Of a stretch of 64,000 bases of DNA, positions 9,829 through 18,582 are shown piece after piece; position 1 is the first letter of the stretch; each line of letters begins with the position of its first letter. Source of the DNA: Arthrobacter alpinus (GTDB lineage: Bacteria > Actinomycetota > Actinomycetes > Actinomycetales > Micrococcaceae); assembly GCF_001294625.1 (NCBI RefSeq), contig NZ_CP012677.1:2294001-2358000 (forward strand), written 5' to 3'. The notes below the pieces were generated by a model, which saw only the letters and a program-made list of their open reading frames with translations, was not told the origin of the DNA and made no database searches. Both the position numbers and the translations under genes were made by a program.

Positions 9829-10481
9829 AGTTCCACGGACTCCCCCGCGGCCAGGTGGCGGAAGTCCGTGCCATGCTCGGCGCCGACCCGGGCAATGTGC
9901 GATTCGGTGAAGGACAGCCCGTTCTCATTTAGCAGGCCGTCGTGGATCTGGAACGCCCGCGGCGCCCGCACCGACACCACGAAGTCCACCACCTCAGCCA
10001 CCTTGGACCAAGGCGCGTGCACGGGCACCAGCAGCGTCTGGACCTGAAGCCCCGCCGGGACAATCAAGGAGTCGCCCGGGTGGTAGAGCGCGCCGTCCAC
10101 CAGGTAGCCCACATTGGCGACCACCGGGATGGTGGGGTGGATCAACGCGTGCTGGCCGCCGAAGCAGGCGACGCGGAAGCCCGCCGTGGTGAAGGTGTCC
10201 CCGGCGGCGGTGTTGTGGACCTGCCCCGCCGTGGCCGGGGCGCCCGCGCGAAGCGCATCCGCCACGACGGCGGGGGCATGGACGGGAAGTCCGGGGTTGG
10301 CCGCCAGTGCCCCAAGAACCACGTCCTGATCAAAGTGGTCGGCGTGTTCGTGCGTGATCAAGATGGCCTGGACCCCTGCCAGTGCCGCCGCCGTTTCCGA
10401 GAAAATTCCCGGATCTACGACCAGCACGCGGCCCTCCTTCTCGAGGCGGACACAGGCGTGGGTGAATTTGGTCAGCAACAT
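9825..10481 (-). CDS. MBL-fold metal-dependent hydrolase (UlaG-like)
   Basis: This 218-residue metallo-beta-lactamase-fold protein has the metal motif THEHADHFD at residues 43-51 (HxHxDH) and a second ligand region YHPGDS. It begins [20 protein letters not shown], typical of the UlaG-like/beta-lactamase-superfamily-2 group. The ATG at 10481 is preferred over a longer in-frame start because family similarity begins there. The gene runs convergently to the Cds1-like gene. The substrate is unknown. Confidence 0.88.
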   Translation of the reverse strand: MLLTKFTHACVRLEKEGRVLVVDPGIFSETAAALAGVQAILITHEHADHFDQDVVLGALAANPGLPVHAPAVVADALRAGAPATAGQVHNTAAGDTFTTAGFRVACFGGQHALIHPTIPVVANVGYLVDGALYHPGDSLIVPAGLQVQTLLVPVHAPWSKVAEVVDFVVSVRAPRAFQIHDGLLNENGLSFTESHIARVGAEHGTDFRHLAAGESVEL

Positions 10482-10606
10482 GGTGCCAGCATATGCCTGC
10501 GGTTGGGCAGTGCCAAGGACCGGGCCACCCCAAGCAGCCGGTAGATCTTGGGCTAAATGCGATAGGCTGGATGATTGGAGCAAAAGCGGGGAAAGAGGTT
10601 GGACAG

Positions 10607-11017
10607 ATGTCGCAAGTGCCGGTGAAGGAACAGCGCGTCACCAAGCAGCGGCTGGCCATCAGCGCGGCTTTGGATACTTTGGTCGATTTTGTCAGCACGC
10701 AGGAATTGCACCGCATGCTCCAGGATGAGGACGTTCGGGTGTCCTTGGCCACGACGTACAGGATTCTGGCGTCCATGGCGGAGGACGGCCTGGTGGACAC
10801 CCTGCGTAACGGCGACGGCGAGGCCGTATACCGCCGCTGCTCGGCCACCTCTCACCACCACCACCTGCTGTGCCGTAACTGTGGCAAGACAGTGGAGATC
10901 CAGGCCCCGGCCGTGGAGAGCTGGGCCGCCACCATTGCGAAGGAAAACGGTTTCACGCAGGTTCAGCACACCGTGGAGATCTATGGTCTGTGCCCGGAGT
11001 GCACCGCCGCCTTATAG
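10607..11017 (+). CDS. zur: Fur-family zinc uptake regulator Zur
   Basis: This 136-residue Fur-family repressor has an N-terminal winged helix (VTKQRLAISAAL...SLATTYRILASMAEDGLVD) and the dimerisation domain HHHHLLCRNC...GLCPEC. The two CxxC pairs (Cys89/Cys92 and Cys129/Cys132) bind structural zinc, and the histidine run (83-86) belongs to the regulatory site. The start ATG at 10607 has AGAGG upstream. Proximity to znuACB, which carries a Zur-box candidate, favours Zur over Fur or PerR. It probably represses zinc import when zinc is replete. Confidence 0.88.
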   Translation: MSQVPVKEQRVTKQRLAISAALDTLVDFVSTQELHRMLQDEDVRVSLATTYRILASMAEDGLVDTLRNGDGEAVYRRCSATSHHHHLLCRNCGKTVEIQAPAVESWAATIAKENGFTQVQHTVEIYGLCPECTAAL

Positions 11018-11033
11018 TCCCGGCCTTCCCTCA

Positions 11034-11087
11034 TGCGCAACTGCACACCATTGGCAGTGCGCCACACGTCAACTGGCGCAACGCCAG
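11034..11087. terminator. hairpin cluster between convergent zur and lipase-maturation-factor gene
   Basis: Two hairpins lie here. One pairs TGCGCAACTGC with GCAGTGCGCCA (one bulge). The second is a perfect CTGGCG-CAA-CGCCAG (11073-11087). Neither has a strong T-run, as is common for actinobacterial terminators. Confidence 0.45.
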
Positions 11088-11117
11088 GCATTGCCGGCTG
11101 CGCACTAAGAAACTGGC

Positions 11118-12515
11118 TCAACAACTCAGTGGCGGCACCAGCTCACCCAGCGGCTCGCGCACCCACCAGTCGCCGCTCGCCCGCCATTCGTGCCAACTGG
11201 TGAACCTGTAGCTGAACACCCGTGCCCGGACCCATTCCGGGCGCCTGCCAGCAAACGGGTCGTGGCGCAACAGCTTCAAGGTGGCCGGATCGGCGTCCAG
11301 CAGCTTGTGCAACAACGGCACAAACCACGTCAGCCCGGGCGAGCCCAGTGCCAGGAACCACATGAGCCAGTCCAGCCGCAGGTGGTAGGGCGCAAACTGC
11401 CGCGGCATCCGTCCCGGTTTCCCAGGTTTACCGCGAAAGCCGTATTCAAGCCAGACGCCTGTCTCGGGGTTGCCGCAGGTCCCCTCCACCACCACCTCGT
11501 AGCGCTCGCGCGTTATGGAACCAAAGGCGCCGTACGCGTTGGCCAGCCGCCACCTGTTGAAGCTGCCGTTCATGACCTGGTTCCGGGAGAACAAGTTGCG
11601 CAGCGGCCACCAGCTCAGCACCAGCATCAGCGCCGCCACCGCCAGGACGACGGCGCGGAACCACGCCGGGCTTCCCGGTCCCCCGGGCGCCTGGCCGGCC
11701 AGGGCGGGTACATCCACCGCCGAGAAGGCGAGCACTATGGTGATGGCGTTCAGCCAGGCAAAGTTGCCGGAGAGGACCAGCCAGCACTGGGTCACAATGA
11801 CCACGCCGGCCGCCGCGGTGGCCCATGGCTGCGGCGCGAACAAGAAGAACGGCACCACCAGCTGCGCCGCGTGGTTGCCAAGGACCTCCACCCGGTGCAG
11901 GGGTTTGGGCAGGTGGTGGAACCACCAGCTCAGCGGGTTCGGCATGGGCTGGGTTTCGTGGTGGTAGTACAAGGCTGTGAGGTCCCGCCAGGCGGGGTCG
12001 CCGCGCAACTTGATCAGGCCCGCCCCAAACTCCAGACGGAACACCAGCCAGCGAAAGGCGAAAAGGGTGAGGACCGGCGTCGTGGTTTGATCCGAGCCCA
12101 GGAACGCGGCCAGGAAGCCTGCCTCCAGTAGCAGGATTTCCCAGCCAAAGCCGTAAAAGACCTGCCCCACGTTCACGATGGACATGTACAGCAGCCAGAG
12201 GGCCAAGAACACCAGCATCGGCACCCAAGCAGGCCCGCGCTGTGGCAGGCCCAGCACTACGGCCGATGCCAGCACTGCCCCGGTCCATGCCACCCAACGC
12301 AGAAGCGTGTCGCTGTAACGCCAGCGAAAGAGTGTGGGACCTGGCGGGCGGTTGATCCGGGCCAGGTACCGTGGAACGGGGAGCAGGCCGTGCTCGCCCA
12401 GCAGTGCCGGAAACTGCAGCACGCTGGAAACAAACGCGATCACGTAAATGACCGCGATCCCGCGCTGGAGCACCGTGCGCGCCAGCTCCGCGTTCGCCGC
12501 TCCGAACCAGTCCAT
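11118..12515 (-). CDS. lipase maturation factor family membrane protein
   Basis: This 465-residue multi-spanning protein is similar to eukaryotic lipase maturation factor 1 (LMF/DUF1222). Characteristic blocks are GLLPVPRYL, FRLEFGAGLIKLRGDPAWRDLTALYYHHETQPMPNP (shared core) and, near the C-terminus, FAPYHLRLDWLMWFLAL and RARVFSYRFT. It has about eight predicted membrane helices followed by a globular tail. The bacterial function is not established. It lies alone between zur and znuB and runs towards zur. Confidence 0.88.
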   Translation of the reverse strand: MDWFGAANAELARTVLQRGIAVIYVIAFVSSVLQFPALLGEHGLLPVPRYLARINRPPGPTLFRWRYSDTLLRWVAWTGAVLASAVVLGLPQRGPAWVPMLVFLALWLLYMSIVNVGQVFYGFGWEILLLEAGFLAAFLGSDQTTTPVLTLFAFRWLVFRLEFGAGLIKLRGDPAWRDLTALYYHHETQPMPNPLSWWFHHLPKPLHRVEVLGNHAAQLVVPFFLFAPQPWATAAAGVVIVTQCWLVLSGNFAWLNAITIVLAFSAVDVPALAGQAPGGPGSPAWFRAVVLAVAALMLVLSWWPLRNLFSRNQVMNGSFNRWRLANAYGAFGSITRERYEVVVEGTCGNPETGVWLEYGFRGKPGKPGRMPRQFAPYHLRLDWLMWFLALGSPGLTWFVPLLHKLLDADPATLKLLRHDPFAGRRPEWVRARVFSYRFTSWHEWRASGDWWVREPLGELVPPLSC

Positions 12516-12546
12516 GCCTCAACGCTAGATCCCCCGGCGCCGGAAT

Positions 12547-12626
12547 ACACTGTTATGCGCCATACTCGTCGCGAGCAGGGCGCATAACACTGTTGTGCGC
12601 AACACCCGATACGAACAGGGCGCGGA
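12547..12626. repeat. two tandem 40-bp units of a palindromic repeat
   Basis: Two adjacent 40-bp units begin ACACTGTTATGCGC (12547) and ACACTGTTGTGCGC (12587). An 11-bp perfect inverted repeat TGTTATGCGCC/GGCGCATAACA (12551-12561 and 12579-12589) spans unit 1 into unit 2. A related TTATGCGC/GCGCATAA element occurs at 59333-59408. This looks like a REP-type dispersed intergenic palindrome. Confidence 0.6.
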
Positions 12627-12637
12627 ACAGGACCGGT

Positions 12638-13516
12638 CTAAGCCGCAGCCGTCTCGGACCGCACGGACCAGCCGCGTTTGCGCCGCCACGTGCCCACCAC
12701 CTTGCAAACCACGTAGATCAGGAAGGACAGGGTGGTCACGTACGGGGAGATGGGGATCCGCCCGCCCAGGGCCAACATGATGCCGCCCACGGTGGACACC
12801 ATGGCGAAGGCAACGCTAAGCAGCACCACCATGCGCGGGGCCACCGTCACTTGCAAGGCTGCGGCGGCCGGAGTGATCAGCAGGGCAAGGACCAGCAGTG
12901 CGCCCACCACCTGGATGGACAGGGCCACGGCAATGCCCAGCAAGAACATGAATACAAGCGACAGGGTGCGTACGGGCACCCCTCGCGCCGTGGCGATGTC
13001 CGGGTCCACGCTGGCAAAGGTCAGGGGACGCCAAATCAACACCAGCCCGGCGATGACCACGAGGGCGGTGCCCGCCAAGACGGAGAGCTGTGTGGTGTCA
13101 ACCGAGACGATCTGCCCCGTCAACAGACCAAATTTATTGGCCGAGCGGCCCTCATACAGGGATAGGAACAAAATGCCCAGCCCCAGCCCAAAAGGCATGA
13201 TCACGCCAATGACGGAGTTCTTTTCCCGTGCGCGCACACCCATCACCCCCAGCAGCAGGGCAGCCAATACCGAGCCCACCAGGGACCCGAAAATCACGTC
13301 TGCGCCGATCAGCAAGGCGAAGGCTGCCCCGGCAAAGGAAAGTTCGGCAATGCCGTGGACGGCAAACGCAAGGTCGCGCATCATCACAAACGTGCCGATC
13401 AGCCCACCCACCAGGCCAAGTATGGCCCCCGCCAGCAAGGTGTCACGGAACAGCGGCAGCAGTTGTGCATAGTTGGAGAAGTTCAAGACGGCGTCGCTGA
13501 AGTCGGTCCAGCTCAA
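12638..13516 (-). CDS. znuB: zinc ABC transporter permease ZnuB
   Basis: This 292-residue ABC-3 family permease has about eight TM segments. Signatures include DTLLAGAILGLVGGLIGTF and VHGIAELSFAGAAFALL at the N-terminus and QVVGALLVLALLITPAAAA in the second half. The start is a TTG overlapping the TGA of znuC (TTGA), with AGGAGGTGG as ribosome-binding site. It is the last gene of the znuACB operon and forms the membrane channel for zinc import. Confidence 0.93.
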   Translation of the reverse strand: MSWTDFSDAVLNFSNYAQLLPLFRDTLLAGAILGLVGGLIGTFVMMRDLAFAVHGIAELSFAGAAFALLIGADVIFGSLVGSVLAALLLGVMGVRAREKNSVIGVIMPFGLGLGILFLSLYEGRSANKFGLLTGQIVSVDTTQLSVLAGTALVVIAGLVLIWRPLTFASVDPDIATARGVPVRTLSLVFMFLLGIAVALSIQVVGALLVLALLITPAAAALQVTVAPRMVVLLSVAFAMVSTVGGIMLALGGRIPISPYVTTLSFLIYVVCKVVGTWRRKRGWSVRSETAAA

Positions 13517-14331
13517 GAGGGAACCACCTCCTGTGCGGCGTGGCCGTCCACCCTGGCGGCGCCCACCACCACGATCCGTCCGTTACTGTGCAGCACCTCA
13601 ACCCGGGTGCCGTACAGTTCCGAGAGCACCTCGGTTCTCATGACCTGCGCCGGCGTCCCAATGGTGAATCGCCCGTCCGCCAGGTACAGCACCCTGTCCA
13701 CATGCTCCAGAATCGGGTTGATCTCATGCGTGACGAAAACGACGGCGGTCCCGTTCGCCTTCGCTTGTTCGCCCACCAGTGCGCTGACTGCTTTTTGGTG
13801 GTGCAGGTCAAGGGAGAGCAGCGGTTCGTCACACAACAGCACCCGAGGGTTGGATGCCAGCGCCTGGGCAATGCGCAAGCGCTGCTGCTCACCCCCGGAG
13901 AGCATCCCCACCGGAATCTTGGCGTACGGTGTGGCGCCCACCTGGGCCAGGAGCCCATCCACCCGCTGGTTGTAGGCCCGGCCGCGGATCCGTACCCCCC
14001 ACTTGTGGCCGTCAACACCCAGGCCCACCAGGTCGCGGGCCCGCAGCGCAGTGTCCGGGGCAAAGTTCTTGTGTTGGGGGACGTAGCCAATGCTGCGGTG
14101 GCCGCGTTGGGCTGGCGCGCCGTCGATCATCACAGTTCCTGCGCTCAACGGGGCAAGCCCGAGCAGGACCTTCAAAAAGCTTGTCTTGCCGCTGCCGTTG
14201 GCGCCCAGGACGGCCAGGAATTCCCCCGCGGCGATATCAAGGCTCAAGCCATCCCACAGGGTGCGCGGCCCGTAGCTCAGCTGGGCTCCGTGCAAGCTGA
14301 TGACAGTGGGCCGGGACGTGTTCGGGCTCAA
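13513..14331 (-). CDS. znuC: zinc ABC transporter ATP-binding protein ZnuC
   Basis: This 272-residue ATPase has Walker A GANGSGKTS (residues 43-51), ABC signature MLSGGEQQRLRIAQAL, Walker B VLLCDEPLLSLD and the H-loop FVTHEIN. Its TTG start overlaps the znuA TGA. It powers the ZnuB channel. Operon position between znuA and znuB supports a zinc rather than manganese transporter. Confidence 0.93.
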   Translation of the reverse strand: MSPNTSRPTVISLHGAQLSYGPRTLWDGLSLDIAAGEFLAVLGANGSGKTSFLKVLLGLAPLSAGTVMIDGAPAQRGHRSIGYVPQHKNFAPDTALRARDLVGLGVDGHKWGVRIRGRAYNQRVDGLLAQVGATPYAKIPVGMLSGGEQQRLRIAQALASNPRVLLCDEPLLSLDLHHQKAVSALVGEQAKANGTAVVFVTHEINPILEHVDRVLYLADGRFTIGTPAQVMRTEVLSELYGTRVEVLHSNGRIVVVGAARVDGHAAQEVVPS

Positions 14332-15245
14332 CGGCCCAGCGCGTTTTCAAGTTGTGCCACGTTTGCATCCATCCACTGAATGTAGTCCATGGAGGCTGGC
14401 AGGGTTTCGCTGAAGTCCAGCACGGGGACGCCGGCCTTCTGCGCAGTGGCCTTTACGGCTTTGGTCTGGGGACCTTCGGTTTGGTTGTTGTAGGCCAGCA
14501 GGGCGATGGTTCCCGATCCCATCAAGTCCACGGTGTCAACCATGGCTGTGGCGGGCACGTCCGACCCGTTTTCTACGGCCAGGCTGAATTCGGTAGGGGT
14601 CTTGTTCATCAGCCCCGCCTGCTCCAAGAGGTACAGCGGCACGGGCTCGGTGATGGCCACGCCCTTCCCGCCGTGGGATGCCTGCAACGCGCCTAGGCGT
14701 GTTTCCAGTGCGGAGAGGTGGTCCTTGAAGGCGGCTGCGTTGGCCGTGAACGCGGCGGACTGCGCTGGTTTCGCCGCGGTGAAGCGTGCGGCTAGGTTGT
14801 CGGCCACCAGAGCCATGGTGGGTAGCGAGTACCAGAGGTGTTCGTTGAAGTCGGCGCCCGTGTCCAGGCCGGAGAGGTCGCTGACGTTCAGGATCTGCTC
14901 CGGCGTCAGCGTTCCCTTGGCAAGCTGCACGAAGAAGTCGTCGTAGCCTCCGCCGTTTTCAATGCCCACGGCAGCTTTGGAGAGGGCCAGCTTGTCCTGG
15001 GCATTGGCCTCGTAGGAGTGCGGGTCCGCCCCGGGCTTGTTGATGATCGAGTGCACGGACACCAACTCCCCGCCCACGGCCTCGGCAATGCTACCGTACA
15101 CGTTGGTGGAGGCGACAACGGAAATCTTGCCATCCGGCGTTCCCGTCGGCGGCGTGGCACCACTCCCGCAGGCCCCCAGCAGCAAGGTGACTGCCAAGGC
15201 AAGGCCGATGACCAGGGCTGGGGGGCGGGGGTGGCTTAAACGCAT
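14328..15245 (-). CDS. znuA: zinc ABC transporter substrate-binding lipoprotein ZnuA
   Basis: This 305-residue cluster A-I metal-binding lipoprotein has signal peptide residues 1-25 and lipobox LLGAC (Cys26). The fold starts with KISVVASTNVYGSIAEAVGG. A metal histidine lies in ADPHSYEANAQD and another in NEHLWYSLPT. No His-rich loop is evident. It is the first gene of the operon, and a Zur-box candidate lies 20-34 bp upstream of the ATG. It captures zinc outside the membrane for ZnuB/ZnuC. Confidence 0.92.
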   Translation of the reverse strand: MRLSHPRPPALVIGLALAVTLLLGACGSGATPPTGTPDGKISVVASTNVYGSIAEAVGGELVSVHSIINKPGADPHSYEANAQDKLALSKAAVGIENGGGYDDFFVQLAKGTLTPEQILNVSDLSGLDTGADFNEHLWYSLPTMALVADNLAARFTAAKPAQSAAFTANAAAFKDHLSALETRLGALQASHGGKGVAITEPVPLYLLEQAGLMNKTPTEFSLAVENGSDVPATAMVDTVDLMGSGTIALLAYNNQTEGPQTKAVKATAQKAGVPVLDFSETLPASMDYIQWMDANVAQLENALGR

Positions 15246-15264
15246 GCGATTCCTAACGTAGTGC

Positions 15265-15279
15265 TAATGAGAATTGTTA
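15265..15279 (-). promoter_or_regulatory. candidate Zur box upstream of znuA
   Basis: On the minus strand the site reads TAACAATTCTCATTA, an imperfect palindrome. It matches 8 of 12 specified positions of the TGANAATNATTNTCA-type actinobacterial Zur box. Its position just before znuA, with zur 4.6 kb away, supports the assignment. Confidence 0.6.
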
Positions 15280-15319
15280 CCAATAGATACAGCTTAGCCT
15301 ATATTGGGAACCGTTCGCA

Positions 15320-16378
15320 TCAAGCCTTTCTGCGCTCCTGAATCTGCGTCTGCGTGGCGTCGCGAATCTCCCCCACCAATTGCTCAATGACGTCCTCAAG
15401 GAACAAGATGCCCTGGGTGCGCCCCTCGGGGGAAATGACGCGGGCCACGTGCGATCCCGTGCGCTGCATGATGGCCAGCGCATCTTCGATCTCCTCGTCC
15501 ATGGTCAGGTTAACCATGGAACGGATCCTGGCCTCGCCAATGGGCAGCTCGTACCGCTCAACCGGGATGGGCAGCACGTCTTTCAGGTGCAGGTACCCCA
15601 GCATGGTCCCGGCGTCGTCGGTCATGACGAAGCGGGAGAACCCGGTCTTGCCCACCATGTGTTCAAAGTTCACGGGAGTGGCCGACGCCGGCAGGGTCAC
15701 CACCTGCTCCAACGGCACCATGATCCCCTGTGCTGTTTGGGTCGAAAACTCCAGCGCGCCATTGATCAACCCAGTTTGGTCATCGACCAGGCCGCTTCGT
15801 GTGGACTCAGCCACAATGGACTGCACCTCTTCCAGAGTGAACGATGAGGCCACCTCATCCTGGGGCTCGATCCGGAACCAGCGCACAATGTGGTTCGCCG
15901 ACCAGTTCAGGACAACAATGACCGGGCGCACGGCCTTACCGATGAACACCAGCGGCGGTGCCAGCAGCAGCGCAGCCTTATCAGCGGCGGAAACGCTCAT
16001 GTTCTTGGGCACCATCTCGCCGAAGGTCACGTGCAAGAACGTCACGATCAGCAGCGCCACCACAAAGGCCACCGGGCTGGAAATAGAGTCGGCAACACCG
16101 AGGGCATGCAGCGGATCGGAGATCAGGTGGTGAATGGCAGGTTCGGCCACATTCAAGATCAACAGCGAACACACCGTGATGCCCAGCTGGGCACAGGCCA
16201 GCATGAGCGAAACATTTTCCATTGCGTCAAGAGTGATTTTTGCGCGCTTGGAGCCCGCGTCGGCCAGGGGCTCTATCTGGCTGCGACGGGCGGACATGAT
16301 GGCAAATTCCGCCGCCACAAAAAACGCGTTGCCCAACAAAAGAACTACCAGCCACGCAATTCCTGCCCAGGGGCTCAC
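15320..16378 (-). CDS. CNNM/CorC-type membrane protein with CBS pair (hemolysin family)
   Basis: This 352-residue protein has an N-terminal DUF21/CNNM membrane domain (WLVVLLLGNAFFVAAEFAIM) followed by a CBS pair (MVPLEQVVTLPAS..., ...ILFLEDVIEQLVGEIRD). The family is implicated in magnesium or other divalent-cation efflux; the name hemolysin is historical. Its GTG start overlaps the TGA of the upstream paralogue (GTGA), so the two are a coupled pair and may form a heterodimer. It lacks the C-terminal CorC_HlyC domain present in its partner. Confidence 0.88.
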   Translation of the reverse strand: MSPWAGIAWLVVLLLGNAFFVAAEFAIMSARRSQIEPLADAGSKRAKITLDAMENVSLMLACAQLGITVCSLLILNVAEPAIHHLISDPLHALGVADSISSPVAFVVALLIVTFLHVTFGEMVPKNMSVSAADKAALLLAPPLVFIGKAVRPVIVVLNWSANHIVRWFRIEPQDEVASSFTLEEVQSIVAESTRSGLVDDQTGLINGALEFSTQTAQGIMVPLEQVVTLPASATPVNFEHMVGKTGFSRFVMTDDAGTMLGYLHLKDVLPIPVERYELPIGEARIRSMVNLTMDEEIEDALAIMQRTGSHVARVISPEGRTQGILFLEDVIEQLVGEIRDATQTQIQERRKA

Positions 16379-17751
16379 AGGAAATCACCAACGTCGGGCA
16401 CGGTATTTCCGGGCACGGACTTTTCGGGCACGGCGGGTATCTCGCCCGTGTCCGGGTCAGGTGCCGGAATGAAGCGGATCCGATCGATGCGGCGCCGCTC
16501 CAAGCGGTCCACCACCAACGTCCCGCCTTCCACGGCGACGGTGTCGCCGGCCACCGCGATGCGGCCCAACTCGGCCATCATGAACCCGGCCACTGTCTCG
16601 TAGCTGGCTTCGTCAGGCACGTTCAGCGCACCAATGCGTTCGGAGACTTCGTCAGGGCGCATGAGCCCCGGGAAGTACCAGTCGCCGTCGGCGGTTTGCA
16701 GGAGTCCGGGCTTGGTCCGGTCGTGTTCATCGGAGACCTCGCCAACGATCTCCTCCACGAGGTCCTCCAAGGTGGTGACACCCGCGGTGCCACCGTACTC
16801 GTCTTGGACCACGGCCATTTGGAGGTTCCCCTCACGGAGTTCAATGATCAATGCATCCAGGTGGACTGTTTCGGGAACGCGCAGGACATCGGTCATGATG
16901 GCACCGGCCTGGATGTCGGCGCGCTTGCGGAATGGGATGGAGACGGCTTTCTTCAGGTGGACAACGCCGAGGATGTTATCGGGCGAATCCCCGATGACGG
17001 GGAAACGTGAATAGCCGGTGCGCCGGGCGGCATCGATAATGTCGGCCACCGATTGCTCGGATTCAATGGTTTCCACGCGCATGCGCGGGGTCATGACGTC
17101 GGCGGCCGTGCGTTCACCAAAGCTGAGGGTGCGGGCCACAAAGCGGGCGGTCCCTTCATCTAGGGTGCCCATGGCTGCCGAGCGGCGCACCAGGGAGGCC
17201 AGCTCAGCCGGGGACCGGGCACCGGAAATCTCTTCCTTGGCCTCCATGCCGAATAAGTTCAGCACCTTGTTGGAAAAGCCGTTGAGGACCACGATGGCGG
17301 GCCTGAAGATGGCTGTAAAAACCAGCTGCGGGCGGGCCACGGCCCTGCCGATCTGGAAGGAGCGGGCAATGGCCATGTTCTTGGGCACCAACTCGCCAAT
17401 CAGCATGGAGAGCAGGGTCGCCACCACCATGGCGGTGGCGAGGGCGATCGTGGACGACGCCGCCGCGGGCACACCCAGGGAATCGAGCGGCACGGCAAGG
17501 AGCGCCCCCAGGGAGGGTTCAATGAGAAAGCCGGTCAGCAGCGTTGTTAAGGTGATGCCGAGCTGGCAGCTGGAAAGCTGGGTAGAAAGGGATTTCAGGC
17601 AGCGTAGCAGTGGTTCGGCGCCCTTGTCGCCGCCGTCAACGGCGCGTTGGACAGTCGATTGGTCCAGGGCGACCAGGGAGAATTCCACGGCCACGAAGAA
17701 ACCTGTGCCAAGGATGAGCAGCAAACCAGCTGCCAAGAGGAGCCATTCCAT
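16375..17751 (-). CDS. CNNM/CorC-type membrane protein with CBS pair and CorC_HlyC domain
   Basis: This protein of about 458 residues starts at the ATG at 17751, reading MEWLLLAAGLLLILGTGFFVAVEFSL. DUF21 is residues ~1-190. A CBS pair follows (MTPRMRVETIESEQ...; ...TTLEDLVEEIVGEVSDEHD), then a C-terminal CorC_HlyC transporter-associated domain (FPGLMRPDEVSERIG...AGFMMAELGRI). GGGGG lies 8-13 bases upstream of the ATG. A TTG six bases further upstream is less likely. A small ORF upstream ends TGATG, overlapping this ATG. Probable role: divalent cation homeostasis. Confidence 0.88.
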   Translation of the reverse strand: MEWLLLAAGLLLILGTGFFVAVEFSLVALDQSTVQRAVDGGDKGAEPLLRCLKSLSTQLSSCQLGITLTTLLTGFLIEPSLGALLAVPLDSLGVPAAASSTIALATAMVVATLLSMLIGELVPKNMAIARSFQIGRAVARPQLVFTAIFRPAIVVLNGFSNKVLNLFGMEAKEEISGARSPAELASLVRRSAAMGTLDEGTARFVARTLSFGERTAADVMTPRMRVETIESEQSVADIIDAARRTGYSRFPVIGDSPDNILGVVHLKKAVSIPFRKRADIQAGAIMTDVLRVPETVHLDALIIELREGNLQMAVVQDEYGGTAGVTTLEDLVEEIVGEVSDEHDRTKPGLLQTADGDWYFPGLMRPDEVSERIGALNVPDEASYETVAGFMMAELGRIAVAGDTVAVEGGTLVVDRLERRRIDRIRFIPAPDPDTGEIPAVPEKSVPGNTVPDVGDFL

Positions 17752-17948
17752 CAGCAAGCCCCCGTCTGCGTGTCAATGCTGCCGGGGTTGGTCGCCGGCG
17801 GGGGGCGGTCGGCGCTGAGGCCAACCGGTGCGGAGGTGGATGTACGGTTCTGACGTGTGCGGGGTTTGCCGGCTTGTGCAACGTTCGCGGGCGAGCGGCT
17901 GGCGCCACCCTGCGAACCGTTGTGCCGGCCCCTAGATTTACTCTCCAT
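17751..17948 (-). CDS. small ORF overlapping the start of the CorC-type gene, uncertain
   Basis: A 65-codon ORF is basic and rich in Ser, Pro and Arg, with no recognisable domain. It ends in TGATG, so its stop overlaps the ATG of the downstream gene. No ribosome-binding site precedes it, but TAGACT lies nine bases before its ATG and could give a near-leaderless mRNA. It may be a coupling leader or may not be translated at all. Confidence 0.22.
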   Translation of the reverse strand: MESKSRGRHNGSQGGASRSPANVAQAGKPRTRQNRTSTSAPVGLSADRPPPATNPGSIDTQTGAC

Positions 17949-17993
17949 AGGATTTTTAGTCTACATGAGCGCCAGGTGCACCGCTGGTTGAAT

Positions 17994-18533
17994 CTACGCT
18001 TTTTGATCCGTGGGAAGCACGGTGTGTTGGCCCAGCCCATGAAAGGCGCGGCGGTGGTACACCATGGCGTCGCCCTGCACTTCCGGGGCGATGACCTCAA
18101 CCACTGCTGCTGCCACCAGAAGCGAACTGCCCGCCTGGGTGCGGCTTAGGACCTGACAACGCAGGGCGTAGCCGGCGTGCATGAGCAACGGCTCTCCCGT
18201 TTCCAGGCGTGTCCACACCATGGAACCGGTGAAACGCTCCGCGTTGGAGGTGGCAAACGTTCGGGCCAGCTCAAGGTCATCGGAGGTGAGCAAGTGCACC
18301 ACAAAGGAATCCGCAACGGCTATGGCCGCCGCCGAGCCCGTTGCAGCCGCGAGCGAAAACGCCAGGATGGGAGGTTCGGCGGACACTGAGGCAACCGATG
18401 ACGCGGTGATGCCAACCGGGCCGGTGCCGATGTCCGCGGTGATAATACAAACCCCTGCCGGATGGCCGCCAAACGCAGACTTAAAGTCGCGGGTGACTTT
18501 TGATTCCGTGCCGGAAACCGGATGCGCCGTCAT
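17994..18533 (-). CDS. flavin reductase family protein, SoxR-controlled
   Basis: This 179-residue FMN-binding split-barrel protein is like the reductase subunits of two-component monooxygenases (DFKSAFGGHPAGVCIITAD, GITASSVASVSAEPPILAFSL, SFVVHLLTSDD). Such proteins reduce FMN or FAD with NAD(P)H. GAGAGGAA lies seven bases before the ATG. A textbook SoxR-type promoter sits just upstream, directly downstream of soxR, so this gene is probably induced by redox-cycling compounds. No monooxygenase component is adjacent. Confidence 0.9.
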   Translation of the reverse strand: MTAHPVSGTESKVTRDFKSAFGGHPAGVCIITADIGTGPVGITASSVASVSAEPPILAFSLAAATGSAAAIAVADSFVVHLLTSDDLELARTFATSNAERFTGSMVWTRLETGEPLLMHAGYALRCQVLSRTQAGSSLLVAAAVVEVIAPEVQGDAMVYHRRAFHGLGQHTVLPTDQKA

Positions 18534-18582
18534 GAAACGGTTCCTCTCATCAAGGCCACGGCAGAATGCCGCACCACCAACG

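Noticed and set aside
11190-12131. 313-codon plus-strand ORF opposite the lipase-maturation-factor-like gene
   Set aside because: It lies fully antisense to a gene with clear family motifs, is Gln/His/Arg-rich and has no recognisable domain; typical GC-rich shadow.
11446-12522. 358-codon second minus-strand frame over the lipase-maturation-factor-like gene
   Set aside because: Overlaps the real gene in another frame and gives Gly/Arg/Ala-rich low-complexity protein.
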